The position numbers were made by a program, and so were the translations under genes. Shown in pieces: positions 52,106 through 60,543 of a stretch of DNA of 64,000 bases (position 1 is its first letter; each line of letters begins with the position of its first letter). Below the pieces are notes generated by a model, which saw only the letters and a program-made list of their open reading frames with translations, did not search any database and had not been told where the DNA came from. Origin of the DNA: an uncultured Clostridia bacterium (GTDB lineage Bacteria; Bacillota; Clostridia; Christensenellales; Borkfalkiaceae). The stretch covers positions 46,817 through 110,816 of the forward strand of contig CALVWQ010000002.1 of NCBI GenBank assembly GCA_944367535.1. Reading direction: 5' to 3'.

Positions 52106-52720
52106 ATGAGATCAAAGAATGAGGAAACTATACTCAATATAATTGAGTACATCAACGAAAAATTCTTTACGGTAAGGGAAATTCCCTCTGTTCAGGAAAT
52201 TGCAGACCATATAGGCGTTGTGAAAAGTACTGTAAGTAAGTATCTTACAGAAATGGAAAATCGTGGATTGATTACAAGGGATAATACTCATTATAGTATT
52301 GAAACTCTAAAAATGAAAAAAACGATGAAAAATACTCAACAGCTCCCTATAGTAGGTAATATTGCTTGCGGAACACCTATTCTTGCAGAACAAAACATTG
52401 AGTCTTATTTAACCATTTCGGGAGATTTCTTAGGGACGGGGAGATTCTTTGTTCTTATGGCGAAAGGCGACAGTATGATTAACGCAGGAATTAACGATGG
52501 CGATTATGTTATAGTTAGACAACAACCGTCGGCAGAAGAAGGACAAATTGTAGTCGCTATGGTAGAAGATGGAGAATGTACGCTTAAACGTTATTATAAG
52601 GACAAGCGTAGAAAAAAAATTCGCCTTCATCCTGAAAATGAAAAAATGAAAGATATGTTTTTTGATAATATAGAAATTCAGGGTGTGGCACTGAAAGTAA
52701 TAAAAAACATTGATTCGTAA
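52106..52720 (+). CDS. LexA-like SOS-type repressor of element 2
   Basis: The 204 residues match LexA throughout. An N-terminal winged helix (EETILNIIEYINEKFFTVRE, TVSKYLTEMENRGLI) is followed by the self-cleavage region NIACGTPILAEQNIE and the S24 peptidase domain. Catalytic Ser lies in AKGDSMINAGI (near 125) and Lys in GECTLKRYY (near 161). The scissile bond would be Cys-Gly instead of Ala-Gly. It probably maintains the silent state and is inactivated by RecA filament after DNA damage. It could also be the host-type LexA carried by the element. Confidence 0.9.
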   Translation: MRSKNEETILNIIEYINEKFFTVREIPSVQEIADHIGVVKSTVSKYLTEMENRGLITRDNTHYSIETLKMKKTMKNTQQLPIVGNIACGTPILAEQNIESYLTISGDFLGTGRFFVLMAKGDSMINAGINDGDYVIVRQQPSAEEGQIVVAMVEDGECTLKRYYKDKRRKKIRLHPENEKMKDMFFDNIEIQGVALKVIKNIDS

Positions 52721-52889
52721 ATTACGCTATAATTAGCAAAAGGTTTAAGTTCGCCCCACTTAAATCTATTGTTCTAAAATAGGAATACAAAAGATAATCG
52801 ACTTCTACGGTGGAAAATCCCAACCCCCTATATGCAGTCAATTAAATATCCAACTTTATGTGTTCACGGGAAAAGGAGGTTATGAAAAT

Positions 52890-53081
52890 ATGGATTTTTC
52901 TAATCTTGTACCTGTCTATATGCACTGTCCGAATTGCGGTCATAAAGTGACGGGCTATAAAGATGACTCTGGCGGAGTGAGAATAAAATGTAACAGGTGC
53001 AAGGTTTTCCTTTACAGTAAACATCACCCATCTAAGGGAGAAACCCTAATTCGGGTTGTTGAGCCAAAAGACAAAAATTAA
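52890..53081 (+). CDS. small zinc-ribbon protein
   Basis: A 63-residue protein from the ATG at 52890 (AAAGGAGG upstream; an ATG at 52860 is less likely). It has two Cys pairs, HCPNCGHK and IKCNRCKVF, spaced as a zinc ribbon. Phage zinc ribbons of this size (Com-like) act on nucleic acids or translation. It stands alone between the LexA-like gene and a structured gap. Function is not known. Confidence 0.65.
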   Translation: MDFSNLVPVYMHCPNCGHKVTGYKDDSGGVRIKCNRCKVFLYSKHHPSKGETLIRVVEPKDKN

Positions 53082-53216
53082 ATACATATCGCATATAACG
53101 CAAATAAAGGTCACTCTGAAATAGCGAAACAATAAATCCTTTATCAATACTTTATATGTAAGTGCATCGTAAAACACCTCCGGGTGTAAAAGCAAGACCT
53201 AAGAGCCTTGACGAGC

Positions 53217-53272
53217 AGTTCTATTCCATTAACGAGGGATAGCTGTTTGTCAAGGTTTTTTATTTTCCAAAA
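53217..53272 (+). terminator. long hairpin terminator in the 53082-53368 gap
   Basis: CCTTGAC (near 53217) pairs with GTCAAGG and is extended by AGCAGTTCTAT facing ATAGCTGTTT; TTTTTTA follows. A smaller hairpin ACACCTCCGGGTGT is just upstream. A 25-codon GTG frame overlaps this stem and is not supported further. Confidence 0.65.
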
Positions 53273-53368
53273 AAATTAAAATATTTTGAAAATATTTTTT
53301 TAATTACACAGTGAACCTATGTAATTAACCATTATTTTATAGCCATCGAAGGCAAGGAGGTGAGAAAA

Positions 53369-53698
53369 GTGAAAGCATTAGAACGACGCCAAGCAATCCT
53401 TGAAGTCGTTTGTGAACGCAGATTTGAAAAGATAGACAATCTGGCTTTTGAGTTTGGCGTACATAGAAATACTATCTTAAACGATATATTTGAACTTTCC
53501 TTTTCTTACCCTATATACACCAAAACAGGACGTCATGATGGCGGTGTGTATATTGCTGGGGATTACCATCTCGGTAAACGGTATTTAAGCAGCGAAGAAA
53601 AAGAATTACTTGAAACGCTTTCCTCTTCCGTTGGTGACGATCAACGTAAGATATTGCAATCTATAATTCGCAAATTCGGTGTTCCGAGTAAAAATTAA
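53369..53698 (+). CDS. DeoR-like helix-turn-helix protein
   Basis: The 109 residues begin KALERRQAILEVVCERRFEK, followed by DNLAFEFGVHRNTILNDIFE, a helix-turn-helix of the DeoR/HTH_11 type. A short C-terminal helical part (SSEEKELLETLSSSVGDDQR) follows. GTG at 53369 is chosen because AAGGAGG sits at the right distance. Probably an early regulator of element 2. Co-directional with the next three genes at short spacing. Confidence 0.7.
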   Translation: MKALERRQAILEVVCERRFEKIDNLAFEFGVHRNTILNDIFELSFSYPIYTKTGRHDGGVYIAGDYHLGKRYLSSEEKELLETLSSSVGDDQRKILQSIIRKFGVPSKN

Positions 53699-53715
53699 TA
53701 GGGAGATTAAAGATT

Positions 53716-54021
53716 ATGACATTAGAAATTATAAGGAAAGACTTGAAAGAAATTAGGTATTACTTTGGAATGATAGATTTGTTTAATGCGGGTTCAAAGC
53801 TCATTCCACCCAAAGAAATTGTAGAAAAGGTCAATAAATATAATTTGGCTGTTTCCCACGCTCCTGCAAGGCTATACGCTTTATATGTAGGCTTGTATGT
53901 AAACAATAACACGCAAGCTGTTTTGGCTGACGATTGGGGATTTTCTACCGAGCATATTAAACGATTAAATAACAAACTTTGCTATTTTTTAAGAGATTTC
54001 TTTGAAAAGCAAAGTCACTAA
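53716..54021 (+). CDS. small phage protein with sigma-region-4-like C-terminus
   Basis: A 101-residue protein with helical N-terminal half (LKEIRYYFGMIDLFNAGSKL) and C-terminal sequence YVNNNTQAVLADDWGFSTEH followed by IKRLNNKLCYFL. This recalls ArpU/sigma-region-4-like helix-turn-helix proteins of Firmicute phages. AGGGAG precedes the ATG. It may be a transcription regulator acting late. Assignment is tentative. Confidence 0.6.
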   Translation: MTLEIIRKDLKEIRYYFGMIDLFNAGSKLIPPKEIVEKVNKYNLAVSHAPARLYALYVGLYVNNNTQAVLADDWGFSTEHIKRLNNKLCYFLRDFFEKQSH

Positions 54022-54036
54022 TAGAAGGTAACTTAT

Positions 54037-54321
54037 ATGACTATGACTTGTCCTTGTTTAGAAATGGCAGAAATGCCTGAACCGGATTTTATCGTTGAAG
54101 CGGTCAATGTATATAGAACGGCAGAACATATCGTAAAGCAAAAATTGTTTGTATCTAAGAGCAATGAAATGCTTATCGGTATGACGGGTAGTAACGATAT
54201 TTATTATGCCCGAACAGCAAAACGTGACCGTGAATATGAGAAGATTTTTGCCTGTCGTGGTGAAAATATTGACGGCAGACGTGTAAATATAATGGTCTAT
54301 ACCAGAGATTATGTAGATTAA
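54037..54321 (+). CDS. unknown small protein of element 2
   Basis: A 94-residue protein with a Cys pair at the N-terminus (TMTCPCLEMAEMP) and mixed alpha/beta sequence after it (EMLIGMTGSNDIYYARTAKR). GAAGG precedes the ATG, 15 bases after the previous stop. It has no membrane segment or recognised family. Last gene of the early group before a 324-base gap. Confidence 0.55.
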   Translation: MTMTCPCLEMAEMPEPDFIVEAVNVYRTAEHIVKQKLFVSKSNEMLIGMTGSNDIYYARTAKRDREYEKIFACRGENIDGRRVNIMVYTRDYVD

Positions 54322-54645
54322 GCTGGTTCTTTAATGTTTCCCTTATGTTCTCTGATGTATGATTTTTAACTTTCGGGGTATTTAATTTAACTTTTGATGT
54401 CCTTCCAAATAGTGTTGGAAAGATATATAATCCAACTGTAATCTACGCAAGAGTAAAAAATTCGATTATCCAGATAGCGGTTCTTGCAAGATAAAGGTGG
54501 CCACCTATCCGATACGGAATCGCCGGAAATTAGTATTTCAAAGATAAGCGTTACGATTACAAAACAACAATTTAATATTTTACTTTCGCTGCGCTAACGG
54601 CAACACGGGCAACAAAATTTTAATTATAAAGGAGATTTCATTTTT
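54322..54645 (+). other. non-coding control region ahead of the structural genes
   Basis: No credible gene. It contains the right arm of the inverted repeat (54356-54410) and a palindrome GGTGGCCACC flanked by GATA/TATC (54490-54509). An AT-rich stretch leads to AAAGGAG before the gene at 54646. It probably holds the promoter of the structural operon, and possibly an origin. Confidence 0.55.
54356..54410 (+). repeat. right arm of a 55-bp inverted repeat
   Basis: Matches the reverse complement of 50221-50275 at 45 of 55 positions. In both places it points toward the downstream operon (xis-int to the left, structural genes to the right), so it may be a shared promoter or operator. Confidence 0.8.
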
Positions 54646-54906
54646 ATGGCAAGAAACAATCAAGAAAGACGTTGGTCTGTACCCTCTAAACGTGCTAAGG
54701 GTTATGCAGACGACAGAAAGGCAAAGGTCCATACGTATGGTCCTAACGAAGGTAAAGAACTGACTGAATATCAACTCGGTATGAGATCGGGTTATCTTCA
54801 GTGTCAATCCGACCACGCAGGTCTTTTCAAGTACAAGAAAGCCCTCGATGAAGGTAAAACCAAAGCTGAGGCAAAGAGAATTTCTAGACAGAAAGGTAAA
54901 AAGTAA
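54646..54906 (+). CDS. small basic protein, first gene of the structural operon
   Basis: An 86-residue, very basic protein (RRWSVPSKRAKGYADDRKAK, AKRISRQKGKK) without hydrophobic helices. AAAGGAG precedes the ATG. Charge suggests nucleic-acid binding. In filamentous phages single-strand DNA-binding or packaging proteins are expected near this place, but no family was recognised. It is followed 25 bases later by a gene with a strong AGGAGG site. Confidence 0.6.
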   Translation: MARNNQERRWSVPSKRAKGYADDRKAKVHTYGPNEGKELTEYQLGMRSGYLQCQSDHAGLFKYKKALDEGKTKAEAKRISRQKGKK

Positions 54907-54931
54907 TAAATTTTAGGAGGTAAAAAAACTT

Positions 54932-55303
54932 ATGTCTAACGAAAAAATTTTTATTGAAAGAGAGCAAATTATCATTAAGGAAAAGCCCTATATGGCATAC
55001 TTCATCAAAGGAACGATTAGAGGTAAAGACGTGAAGATTTCGATTGTTCCCCCTATGGACGGTGAAAGAAAAGACATGGGCGGTTATACTGTATTCGATA
55101 TCGTATTCGGTGATTCTAACAAGGCAGAACTTGTAATTCAACCTTTCTCGTTCACCGATTCGACGGGCAAAGTTATCGAAGGCGAACGTTATCTTGCACA
55201 CAATGTAGATAACGCAACCGGCGAAGTGTTTGAGTGCAACATCAAACCTGCTCGTACTTCGGATAGAACGTTGCTCAATATGCTCCTTAAGAAAGGTGCA
55301 TAA
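54932..55303 (+). CDS. unknown 123-residue protein, candidate single-strand DNA-binding protein
   Basis: A predominantly beta protein (KPYMAYFIKGTIRGKDVKIS, GGYTVFDIVFGDSNKAELVI). Size, beta content and location just before the virion genes resemble the OB-fold single-strand DNA-binding proteins of filamentous phages (pV-like). There is no clear sequence match, so this is inference. The leader AAATTTTAGGAGG is shared with the next two genes, implying strong translation. A multi-stem terminator follows, so this gene may be expressed above those downstream. Confidence 0.55.
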   Translation: MSNEKIFIEREQIIIKEKPYMAYFIKGTIRGKDVKISIVPPMDGERKDMGGYTVFDIVFGDSNKAELVIQPFSFTDSTGKVIEGERYLAHNVDNATGEVFECNIKPARTSDRTLLNMLLKKGA

Positions 55304-55325
55304 ACTCTAAAAAACATTAGTGTTT

Positions 55326-55371
55326 CTGCGGCTTATCTTCGGCAATAAGCTGAGATGGGTCGCAGTTTTTT
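55326..55371 (+). terminator. two-tier terminator after the 123-residue protein gene
   Basis: CTGCG pairs with CGCAG enclosing an inner stem GCTTAT/ATAAGC; TTTTT follows. Probably partial, since the next gene is in the same direction. Confidence 0.7.
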
Positions 55372-55400
55372 ATAAAAAATTTTAGGAGGATTTATTATTT

Positions 55401-56396
55401 ATGGATAATTATTATCAAAAAAGAAGTGTCGGCAAGATTATCGCTTGGATTTTAGTGGCGGTTTTACTTGTTGCGGCTGTTGGGGCTATCGTTGTTTTTA
55501 CAAGGAAAGATAAGCCCGCTGAAGAAAAGCCTACTACCTCGTATCAAGAAGGTATGGTTATGATGGAAATGCCTACAGTTAGGTTTAACGATCCGCCCGG
55601 AATAAGATTTACTGCTCAGATTACCCCTGAGTTGTATAAGGAAGTTTCGGCTGATGAAAAAAAGGAATTTGGTATGGTTCTCGCACCGATTTCCTATTAT
55701 ATGAAAGTCGATTTGGCTGAAACGCCCGGTGACGTAGATTGGCTTAAAGCATTTGAGGACGAAGGTCTTACTGTATTGAGTTTAGAAGGTAGCCCTTATG
55801 CAGTAACTGAACCTGACGGTACTTTGTTGGAGTATAGATTTAACGGCGCAATCACCAATATTATGTATAAGAATACGAACTTGCAATTCTTAGGTGTTGC
55901 TTACGTTAAGACTACCGACGGTGATGCTGTAAGTTATAAATACGCATCTTACCCCGAAGGATTGAGTTATAAACAATGTGCATATTCTTATGCTTATATT
56001 GCCGCTGAAAGACTTAATTCTTACGTAGTAAGAAATGAGCATTTAGCACAAGCCGACCTTGATTTACTTAATGGCGTAATAAACAACTCTGTTGACCTTG
56101 CGAACGGTTTAACGGAAGCTACCGACGATGGTAGCACTTATGCAGTAACCCTTTCGGATATAGCAAAGACGCTTAAAGTTGATGAAGAATTTACTATTAA
56201 GGTTGATATCGCAGAAGCTGTAAAAACCTCTATTTGGTGGCAATCTACCGATACGGGCGTAGTAGTTGTTGAAAATGGCGTTGTTAAGGCTGTGGGCGAA
56301 GGTACGGCAACCATTAACGTATATGTTGCAGGTGAAAAATATACTTGTGCAATTACGGTTGGTGAAGTAAACGAAAACCCTGAAGCTACGGCGTAA
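55401..56396 (+). CDS. membrane-anchored protein with C-terminal Big2-type Ig-like domain
   Basis: The 331 residues start with a short cytoplasmic tail and one N-terminal helix (IIAWILVAVLLVAAVGAIVV, about 13-35) with no cleavage site, so it is probably a type II membrane protein facing out. The central part (about 60-240) is unrecognised. The last 80 residues (LKVDEEFTIKVDIAEAVKTS, VKAVGEGTATINVYV) form a bacterial Ig-like Big2 domain, seen in adhesins. AATTTTAGGAGG precedes the ATG and hairpins flank the gene. Possibly a virion or superinfection-immunity surface protein; the function is unknown. Confidence 0.7.
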   Translation: MDNYYQKRSVGKIIAWILVAVLLVAAVGAIVVFTRKDKPAEEKPTTSYQEGMVMMEMPTVRFNDPPGIRFTAQITPELYKEVSADEKKEFGMVLAPISYYMKVDLAETPGDVDWLKAFEDEGLTVLSLEGSPYAVTEPDGTLLEYRFNGAITNIMYKNTNLQFLGVAYVKTTDGDAVSYKYASYPEGLSYKQCAYSYAYIAAERLNSYVVRNEHLAQADLDLLNGVINNSVDLANGLTEATDDGSTYAVTLSDIAKTLKVDEEFTIKVDIAEAVKTSIWWQSTDTGVVVVENGVVKAVGEGTATINVYVAGEKYTCAITVGEVNENPEATA

Positions 56397-56407
56397 TTAA
56401 GAAAAGG

Positions 56408-56442
56408 TACGGCTTGTGAGTAAAATCATAAGCCGTATTTTT
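56408..56442 (+). terminator. terminator after the Big2-domain protein gene
   Basis: TACGGCTT pairs with AAGCCGTA and is followed by TTTTTATT. Confidence 0.8.
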
Positions 56443-56468
56443 ATTAACAATTTTAGGAGGATTTATTT

Positions 56469-58373
56469 ATGAAAACTATAACTAAGAACAAAGTTCTTAT
56501 TGCTTTAATTTCTACTCTGGTAATGGTTCTGTTAATGTTTGGTTTTACTATGGATTTTACGGCTAAAGCGTATGCCGCTGAGATTGATTATGTAAATCAA
56601 GATTATCAGAACATTCCAGCAGGATTTAATGAAGCAACAGAAGACGTGATTTATAAAATTCATTGCCCGAACGTTCGACAAATGTTAGGTATTACTGAAG
56701 ACGAAGACGGTGTTCTTGAGGATTATATTACTTCAATTTCGTTTAGAGCATCTATGGGCTGTCAGATTTACTTTGTAGAAGGTGTTGCTTGCAATAGAGA
56801 AGATATTTATTCGGGTGACTATGCTTGGAATATGTATTCAAATTATTATGAGATTCTTCACTATGATGATACTAACAAAAATGTATATTTAAAGTTCAAA
56901 AATCTAAGCCAATTAGATGCTGACGAAAGCGTTAGTGCAAATCTTGAAGATTTAGGGATTCTATACAGCTCAAATAGTTATGTCAATCCACCGCAGTACA
57001 TTTATCTTTCTAATATCGAGCAACCTGTTACGGAAGTAACGCCAGAAGATGTTTATTTCTCTACCGACGTAGTTGCTGCTCATGGTGGTCGTGGTTTTAC
57101 TGATTACAATATCTATTCGGTGGAATATACGATTAAACTTAATCAAAAAGTTTCCCACCTTGTAAGCGATATTAACGTATCTTTTTTGAAAGGCGGTGAG
57201 AAGTTTACGCTTTATAAATCGGCATATACTACTTCCGACGGTCAAGGCGATGAGAACGGTTATATCAACTTCGCTGTAATAACACTTGGCGATATAAGTG
57301 ATATTACTGAAAGAATTAAATTACAAGCCGTGATCACGTACACGGGTGGCTCTATCACAATAGAAAGCAAGGAAACAGACCTTATATCGCTTTGGACGAA
57401 TTTGGTAAATGATGGTTACTCGGCATACGATTACGATATGTACATGACGGAAGATAATAAAACGCATATTACCAAGTTAGTCGAGTCCTATAACTCTGGG
57501 TTCTTCGCTGAAATTAAAGGCAGTCAAAATTACTTTGCGGACTACGATAAAAATACGGATATTAAGCTAACGTCTTTGATTTTTAAGATACCATTAACGA
57601 GTTTTAATTATGCAAGTTTTGGTTGGTCAACTTCGTATTGGCAAGGATATTGTTATTTCGTTTCTGTTCGTATAGATAGTGATTTAATGCTTACTACAAC
57701 GGCTTACAAAATGGCTACAAACGAAAATGGAACAGTAACTGTCGGGGTTGGCGATATTGAGTACAATGATTCGGTTGCTGCAACAATTTACGATAGCGTT
57801 GATTATTTTGCTTATAACGACGCTTTGTATATTCGTATCAAAGACGATTCGCCAATCTCTACTTACTTTCCTCAAAAGGCAACAAGAAGTTTCGGTGCAA
57901 GTGCTACGAATACGAGTTATCAAAGTATAACCTTACAGGCGAATACGGCTACGATTATTTACGACGATTATAATAAAGAATTGCTTGCTGAAATTGAAAG
58001 TTTGAAGACACAATTAACGGAAATACAATCTTTGCTTGAAAGTGCAAATGCGTTATCTGAAAGTCAGCGTGAACTAATTAACACCCTAAAATCTTCTTTA
58101 GACGGATTGAGGGTTGATTATGACAACGCGCAAGATGAAATTGCGTATATGACTGAGCAAATTGAAGTAATGCGTGAAGAATATCAAAAAAAGATAGACC
58201 AGCTTATCGCTGAAAATGGTAATAACAATACCGATACTCCACCGTCAGCAGAAGAACCTACGGATAATGAAGAAGATGGTATGAAGTTAGAACAAATTAT
58301 CGGTTTGAGTGCTGGTTTAGTGATTTTGGTTATAATTATTGCGCTTTTAATACCTAAAAGGAGAAGAAGATAA
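56469..58373 (+). CDS. large exported protein with coiled coil and C-terminal anchor (pIII-like candidate)
   Basis: The 634 residues have a signal peptide (KVLIALISTLVMVLLMFGFT, cleavage near AYAAE). A long Tyr/Asn-rich beta ectodomain follows, then a coiled coil (about 505-585, LLAEIESLKTQLTEIQSLLE), an acidic Pro/Thr linker and a C-terminal helix (GLSAGLVILVIIIALLIP) with a KRRRR tail. The layout equals that of the exported proteins of element 1 and of filamentous-phage pIII. The leader ATTTTAGGAGG gives strong translation. Its stop overlaps the next start. No receptor-binding domain is recognised. Confidence 0.7.
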   Translation: MKTITKNKVLIALISTLVMVLLMFGFTMDFTAKAYAAEIDYVNQDYQNIPAGFNEATEDVIYKIHCPNVRQMLGITEDEDGVLEDYITSISFRASMGCQIYFVEGVACNREDIYSGDYAWNMYSNYYEILHYDDTNKNVYLKFKNLSQLDADESVSANLEDLGILYSSNSYVNPPQYIYLSNIEQPVTEVTPEDVYFSTDVVAAHGGRGFTDYNIYSVEYTIKLNQKVSHLVSDINVSFLKGGEKFTLYKSAYTTSDGQGDENGYINFAVITLGDISDITERIKLQAVITYTGGSITIESKETDLISLWTNLVNDGYSAYDYDMYMTEDNKTHITKLVESYNSGFFAEIKGSQNYFADYDKNTDIKLTSLIFKIPLTSFNYASFGWSTSYWQGYCYFVSVRIDSDLMLTTTAYKMATNENGTVTVGVGDIEYNDSVAATIYDSVDYFAYNDALYIRIKDDSPISTYFPQKATRSFGASATNTSYQSITLQANTATIIYDDYNKELLAEIESLKTQLTEIQSLLESANALSESQRELINTLKSSLDGLRVDYDNAQDEIAYMTEQIEVMREEYQKKIDQLIAENGNNNTDTPPSAEEPTDNEEDGMKLEQIIGLSAGLVILVIIIALLIPKRRRR

Positions 58374-60400
58374 TGGAAAAAACAATGAGAAATAGAATTT
58401 ACGTGATTATCCTCGCTTTTATTCTGTTCATAACATCGTTTTTTTCAATGAGCTTTATGACGGCAAAAGCCGATGACGGTTCGCTCAACTTTGATAAAAC
58501 AAACGTTATGGACGACCTGCGAAGTTCAAAAAACTTTAATATCTTAAGCTATCCTTTTTATGAGTCTGAAGAACCTGAAATGTTTATATTAAACGTTGTC
58601 GAATACTGTTATTCTTTTGACGTTTTAAGACAAGGTAATTATGGTTTGTATCTCTACATATACAATCCGAACGGGCGAAATATTAACACGACTGACGGAG
58701 TAAATAAAGTGCAAATGGCTGTCGGATATAACGAAGATGGAACGCCTAACAATTATGAAAAGTTCGACTTGAAATTCTGTTCTAAATCGGAAGAACAATT
58801 TTATGAAGGATTGTTTTATAAGTTTAAGGTTATTGACCATTTGAGTTCGGACGGAAAAACGATGTTGCAACGAGTTAAAAGCTCTGCTCGTCGTTACGAT
58901 ATAAGCGGTTTTGAGATACTTGAAAACAAGCAAAATTCGGCTATTGAATACGGTGTCGGTGGCACATATACTTTTACGGGCTATGCAAAAGGATATGGAG
59001 CTGATATTAACGAAGAAAGCACACTAACTTGTGAAGTGACAGACCTTGAAACTATTGAACTTGACGTTAAGCATACGTTCTATCGTTCTCAAACGTCTTC
59101 ACTTGGCGCAGGTCATCAAAATCAATTAGATACGGTTTATTTTTCCGTTCCTAAAAGATTTATTGAAGAATATGGTCGCTTGCAACGTATAAAAGCGGAA
59201 TGGTACGAGTATAAAACCAAAGAAATTCTTGTAACGAGCAATAGCGATTTGTATAATAAAGCGAGTCCGTATATTGGTGTAAATCTCGGTCCTGTAGATG
59301 AATTTGGTATGCAAGAATATAACGAAAGCATCTATTACAGTCTTGGTATAAATGCAGGCGATTGGGGTGGTGGCTTACACGCTGCTGAATGGGGTTGGAA
59401 CTTAGGGAAAGGTTATTTACATACCGCTTGCCAAGCTCTCTACTATATGTTCCTTGTGGGCGATATAGACGATTACGATCCATACGCCTCTGTCGTTGAA
59501 ATAGGCGGTATTCAAAGCAACGATTTGTATCAATATATCAAGCGTTATAATAAAACTTTTGAAAATGGAAGATTACCTATAAAAGATGGTACGATAAGTG
59601 CTGATTTGTTTGAAGGTGATATTGACGATTCAAGAAAAATTGATAACGAACACGGTAAAATTCAAATGGGCTATAGCTATTACGATTTTGACGCAGATGT
59701 TGACTTGCAAACCCTTTCAAGTTGGTCTTCAACAAGTCCTTCTTTTTGGGAAAATTGGGTAAACTTCGGACTTGGTGCTGCCTTTACGGGCGGTCCTGAA
59801 GAAGAAAGCATTACTGTTGCCCCCATACAGATATTGAAAGAGTCCGATTTGCAAGGCACAAATGCGGAAATTTCCAAGAGATTGCTTATAAATTCCGCTG
59901 ACGTAAACTCTCTAAAATCTGAGTACGACGATGCTGTTACGATAAACGGTTCAAGCGATGAAGAAAAAGTTGTCGTTTTATTTAGATTTGCTACGAGCGA
60001 TTATTATGCTCAAGAAGTAGATATTATCGAGCTTGGCGAAGGTTTTTTATGGTCGGATAAAATGACGTCCGGACAAGCCTATATCGCTAAGGAAAGTGTA
60101 TTCTTTGACTTCGATATTATCCAACTAACTTTTAATAAAGAAGGTGTTTATAAGGTAATTCCCGTCGTTGCAAGTCCTATTGATATTGTAAACGATATTA
60201 CGCCTCCCGTTGAGGTAAGTGACGAGCTTGCTTGGTGGCAAATCTTATTAGCAATTATATTCCTAATCCTTGTGCTTTGGCTCTTAAGCGTTACAGGTAT
60301 TTTACCAGCGCTTATTAAGCTGATTGTATGGATTATAACATTACCCTTTAAGCTCATTGGAAAACTAATAAAAGCAATAACGAAAAAGAGGAAAAAATAA
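58373..60400 (+). CDS. second large exported, C-terminally anchored protein of element 2
   Basis: The 675 residues start in the stop of the previous gene (TAATG). A signal peptide (IYVIILAFILFITSFFSMSF, cleavage near AKADD) leads a long ectodomain with no recognised family. Near 440-470 a small helical motif AAFTGGPEEESI is seen. The C-terminus has two or three hydrophobic helices (WWQILLAIIFLILVLWLL, then LIKLIVWIITLPFKLIGKLI) and a basic tail. Multi-helix C-termini recall pVI/pIII-type tip proteins. Probably forms the virion end with its neighbour. Function is inferred from topology and gene order. Confidence 0.68.
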   Translation: MEKTMRNRIYVIILAFILFITSFFSMSFMTAKADDGSLNFDKTNVMDDLRSSKNFNILSYPFYESEEPEMFILNVVEYCYSFDVLRQGNYGLYLYIYNPNGRNINTTDGVNKVQMAVGYNEDGTPNNYEKFDLKFCSKSEEQFYEGLFYKFKVIDHLSSDGKTMLQRVKSSARRYDISGFEILENKQNSAIEYGVGGTYTFTGYAKGYGADINEESTLTCEVTDLETIELDVKHTFYRSQTSSLGAGHQNQLDTVYFSVPKRFIEEYGRLQRIKAEWYEYKTKEILVTSNSDLYNKASPYIGVNLGPVDEFGMQEYNESIYYSLGINAGDWGGGLHAAEWGWNLGKGYLHTACQALYYMFLVGDIDDYDPYASVVEIGGIQSNDLYQYIKRYNKTFENGRLPIKDGTISADLFEGDIDDSRKIDNEHGKIQMGYSYYDFDADVDLQTLSSWSSTSPSFWENWVNFGLGAAFTGGPEEESITVAPIQILKESDLQGTNAEISKRLLINSADVNSLKSEYDDAVTINGSSDEEKVVVLFRFATSDYYAQEVDIIELGEGFLWSDKMTSGQAYIAKESVFFDFDIIQLTFNKEGVYKVIPVVASPIDIVNDITPPVEVSDELAWWQILLAIIFLILVLWLLSVTGILPALIKLIVWIITLPFKLIGKLIKAITKKRKK

Positions 60401-60543
60401 TGAAAAAATTAAAACGAATATTGGTAGTAATTTTAACGATATTTGTTATTTGTTTAGTAGGCTACACGGCACATACGTGTAGCCGAACAACGGATAACTT
60501 AACTGAACAACATCAAGTTATTGGAGGTGATATTTCTGGCTAA
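60400..60543 (+). CDS. 47-residue single-helix membrane peptide
   Basis: A short gene beginning at TAATG, overlapping the previous stop. Product: basic N-terminus, one helix (ILVVILTIFVICLVGYTA), then a polar tail with one Cys. No lipobox. It is the smallest membrane protein of the structural block and a candidate coat or minor virion protein. Its end overlaps the ribosome site and start region of the ATPase gene. Confidence 0.5.
   Translation: MKKLKRILVVILTIFVICLVGYTAHTCSRTTDNLTEQHQVIGGDISG

Noticed and set aside
52881-52949. 22-codon hydrophobic frame starting ATGAAAATATGG
   Set aside because: Overlaps the start of the zinc-ribbon gene, which uses the same ribosome site and has conserved Cys pairs.
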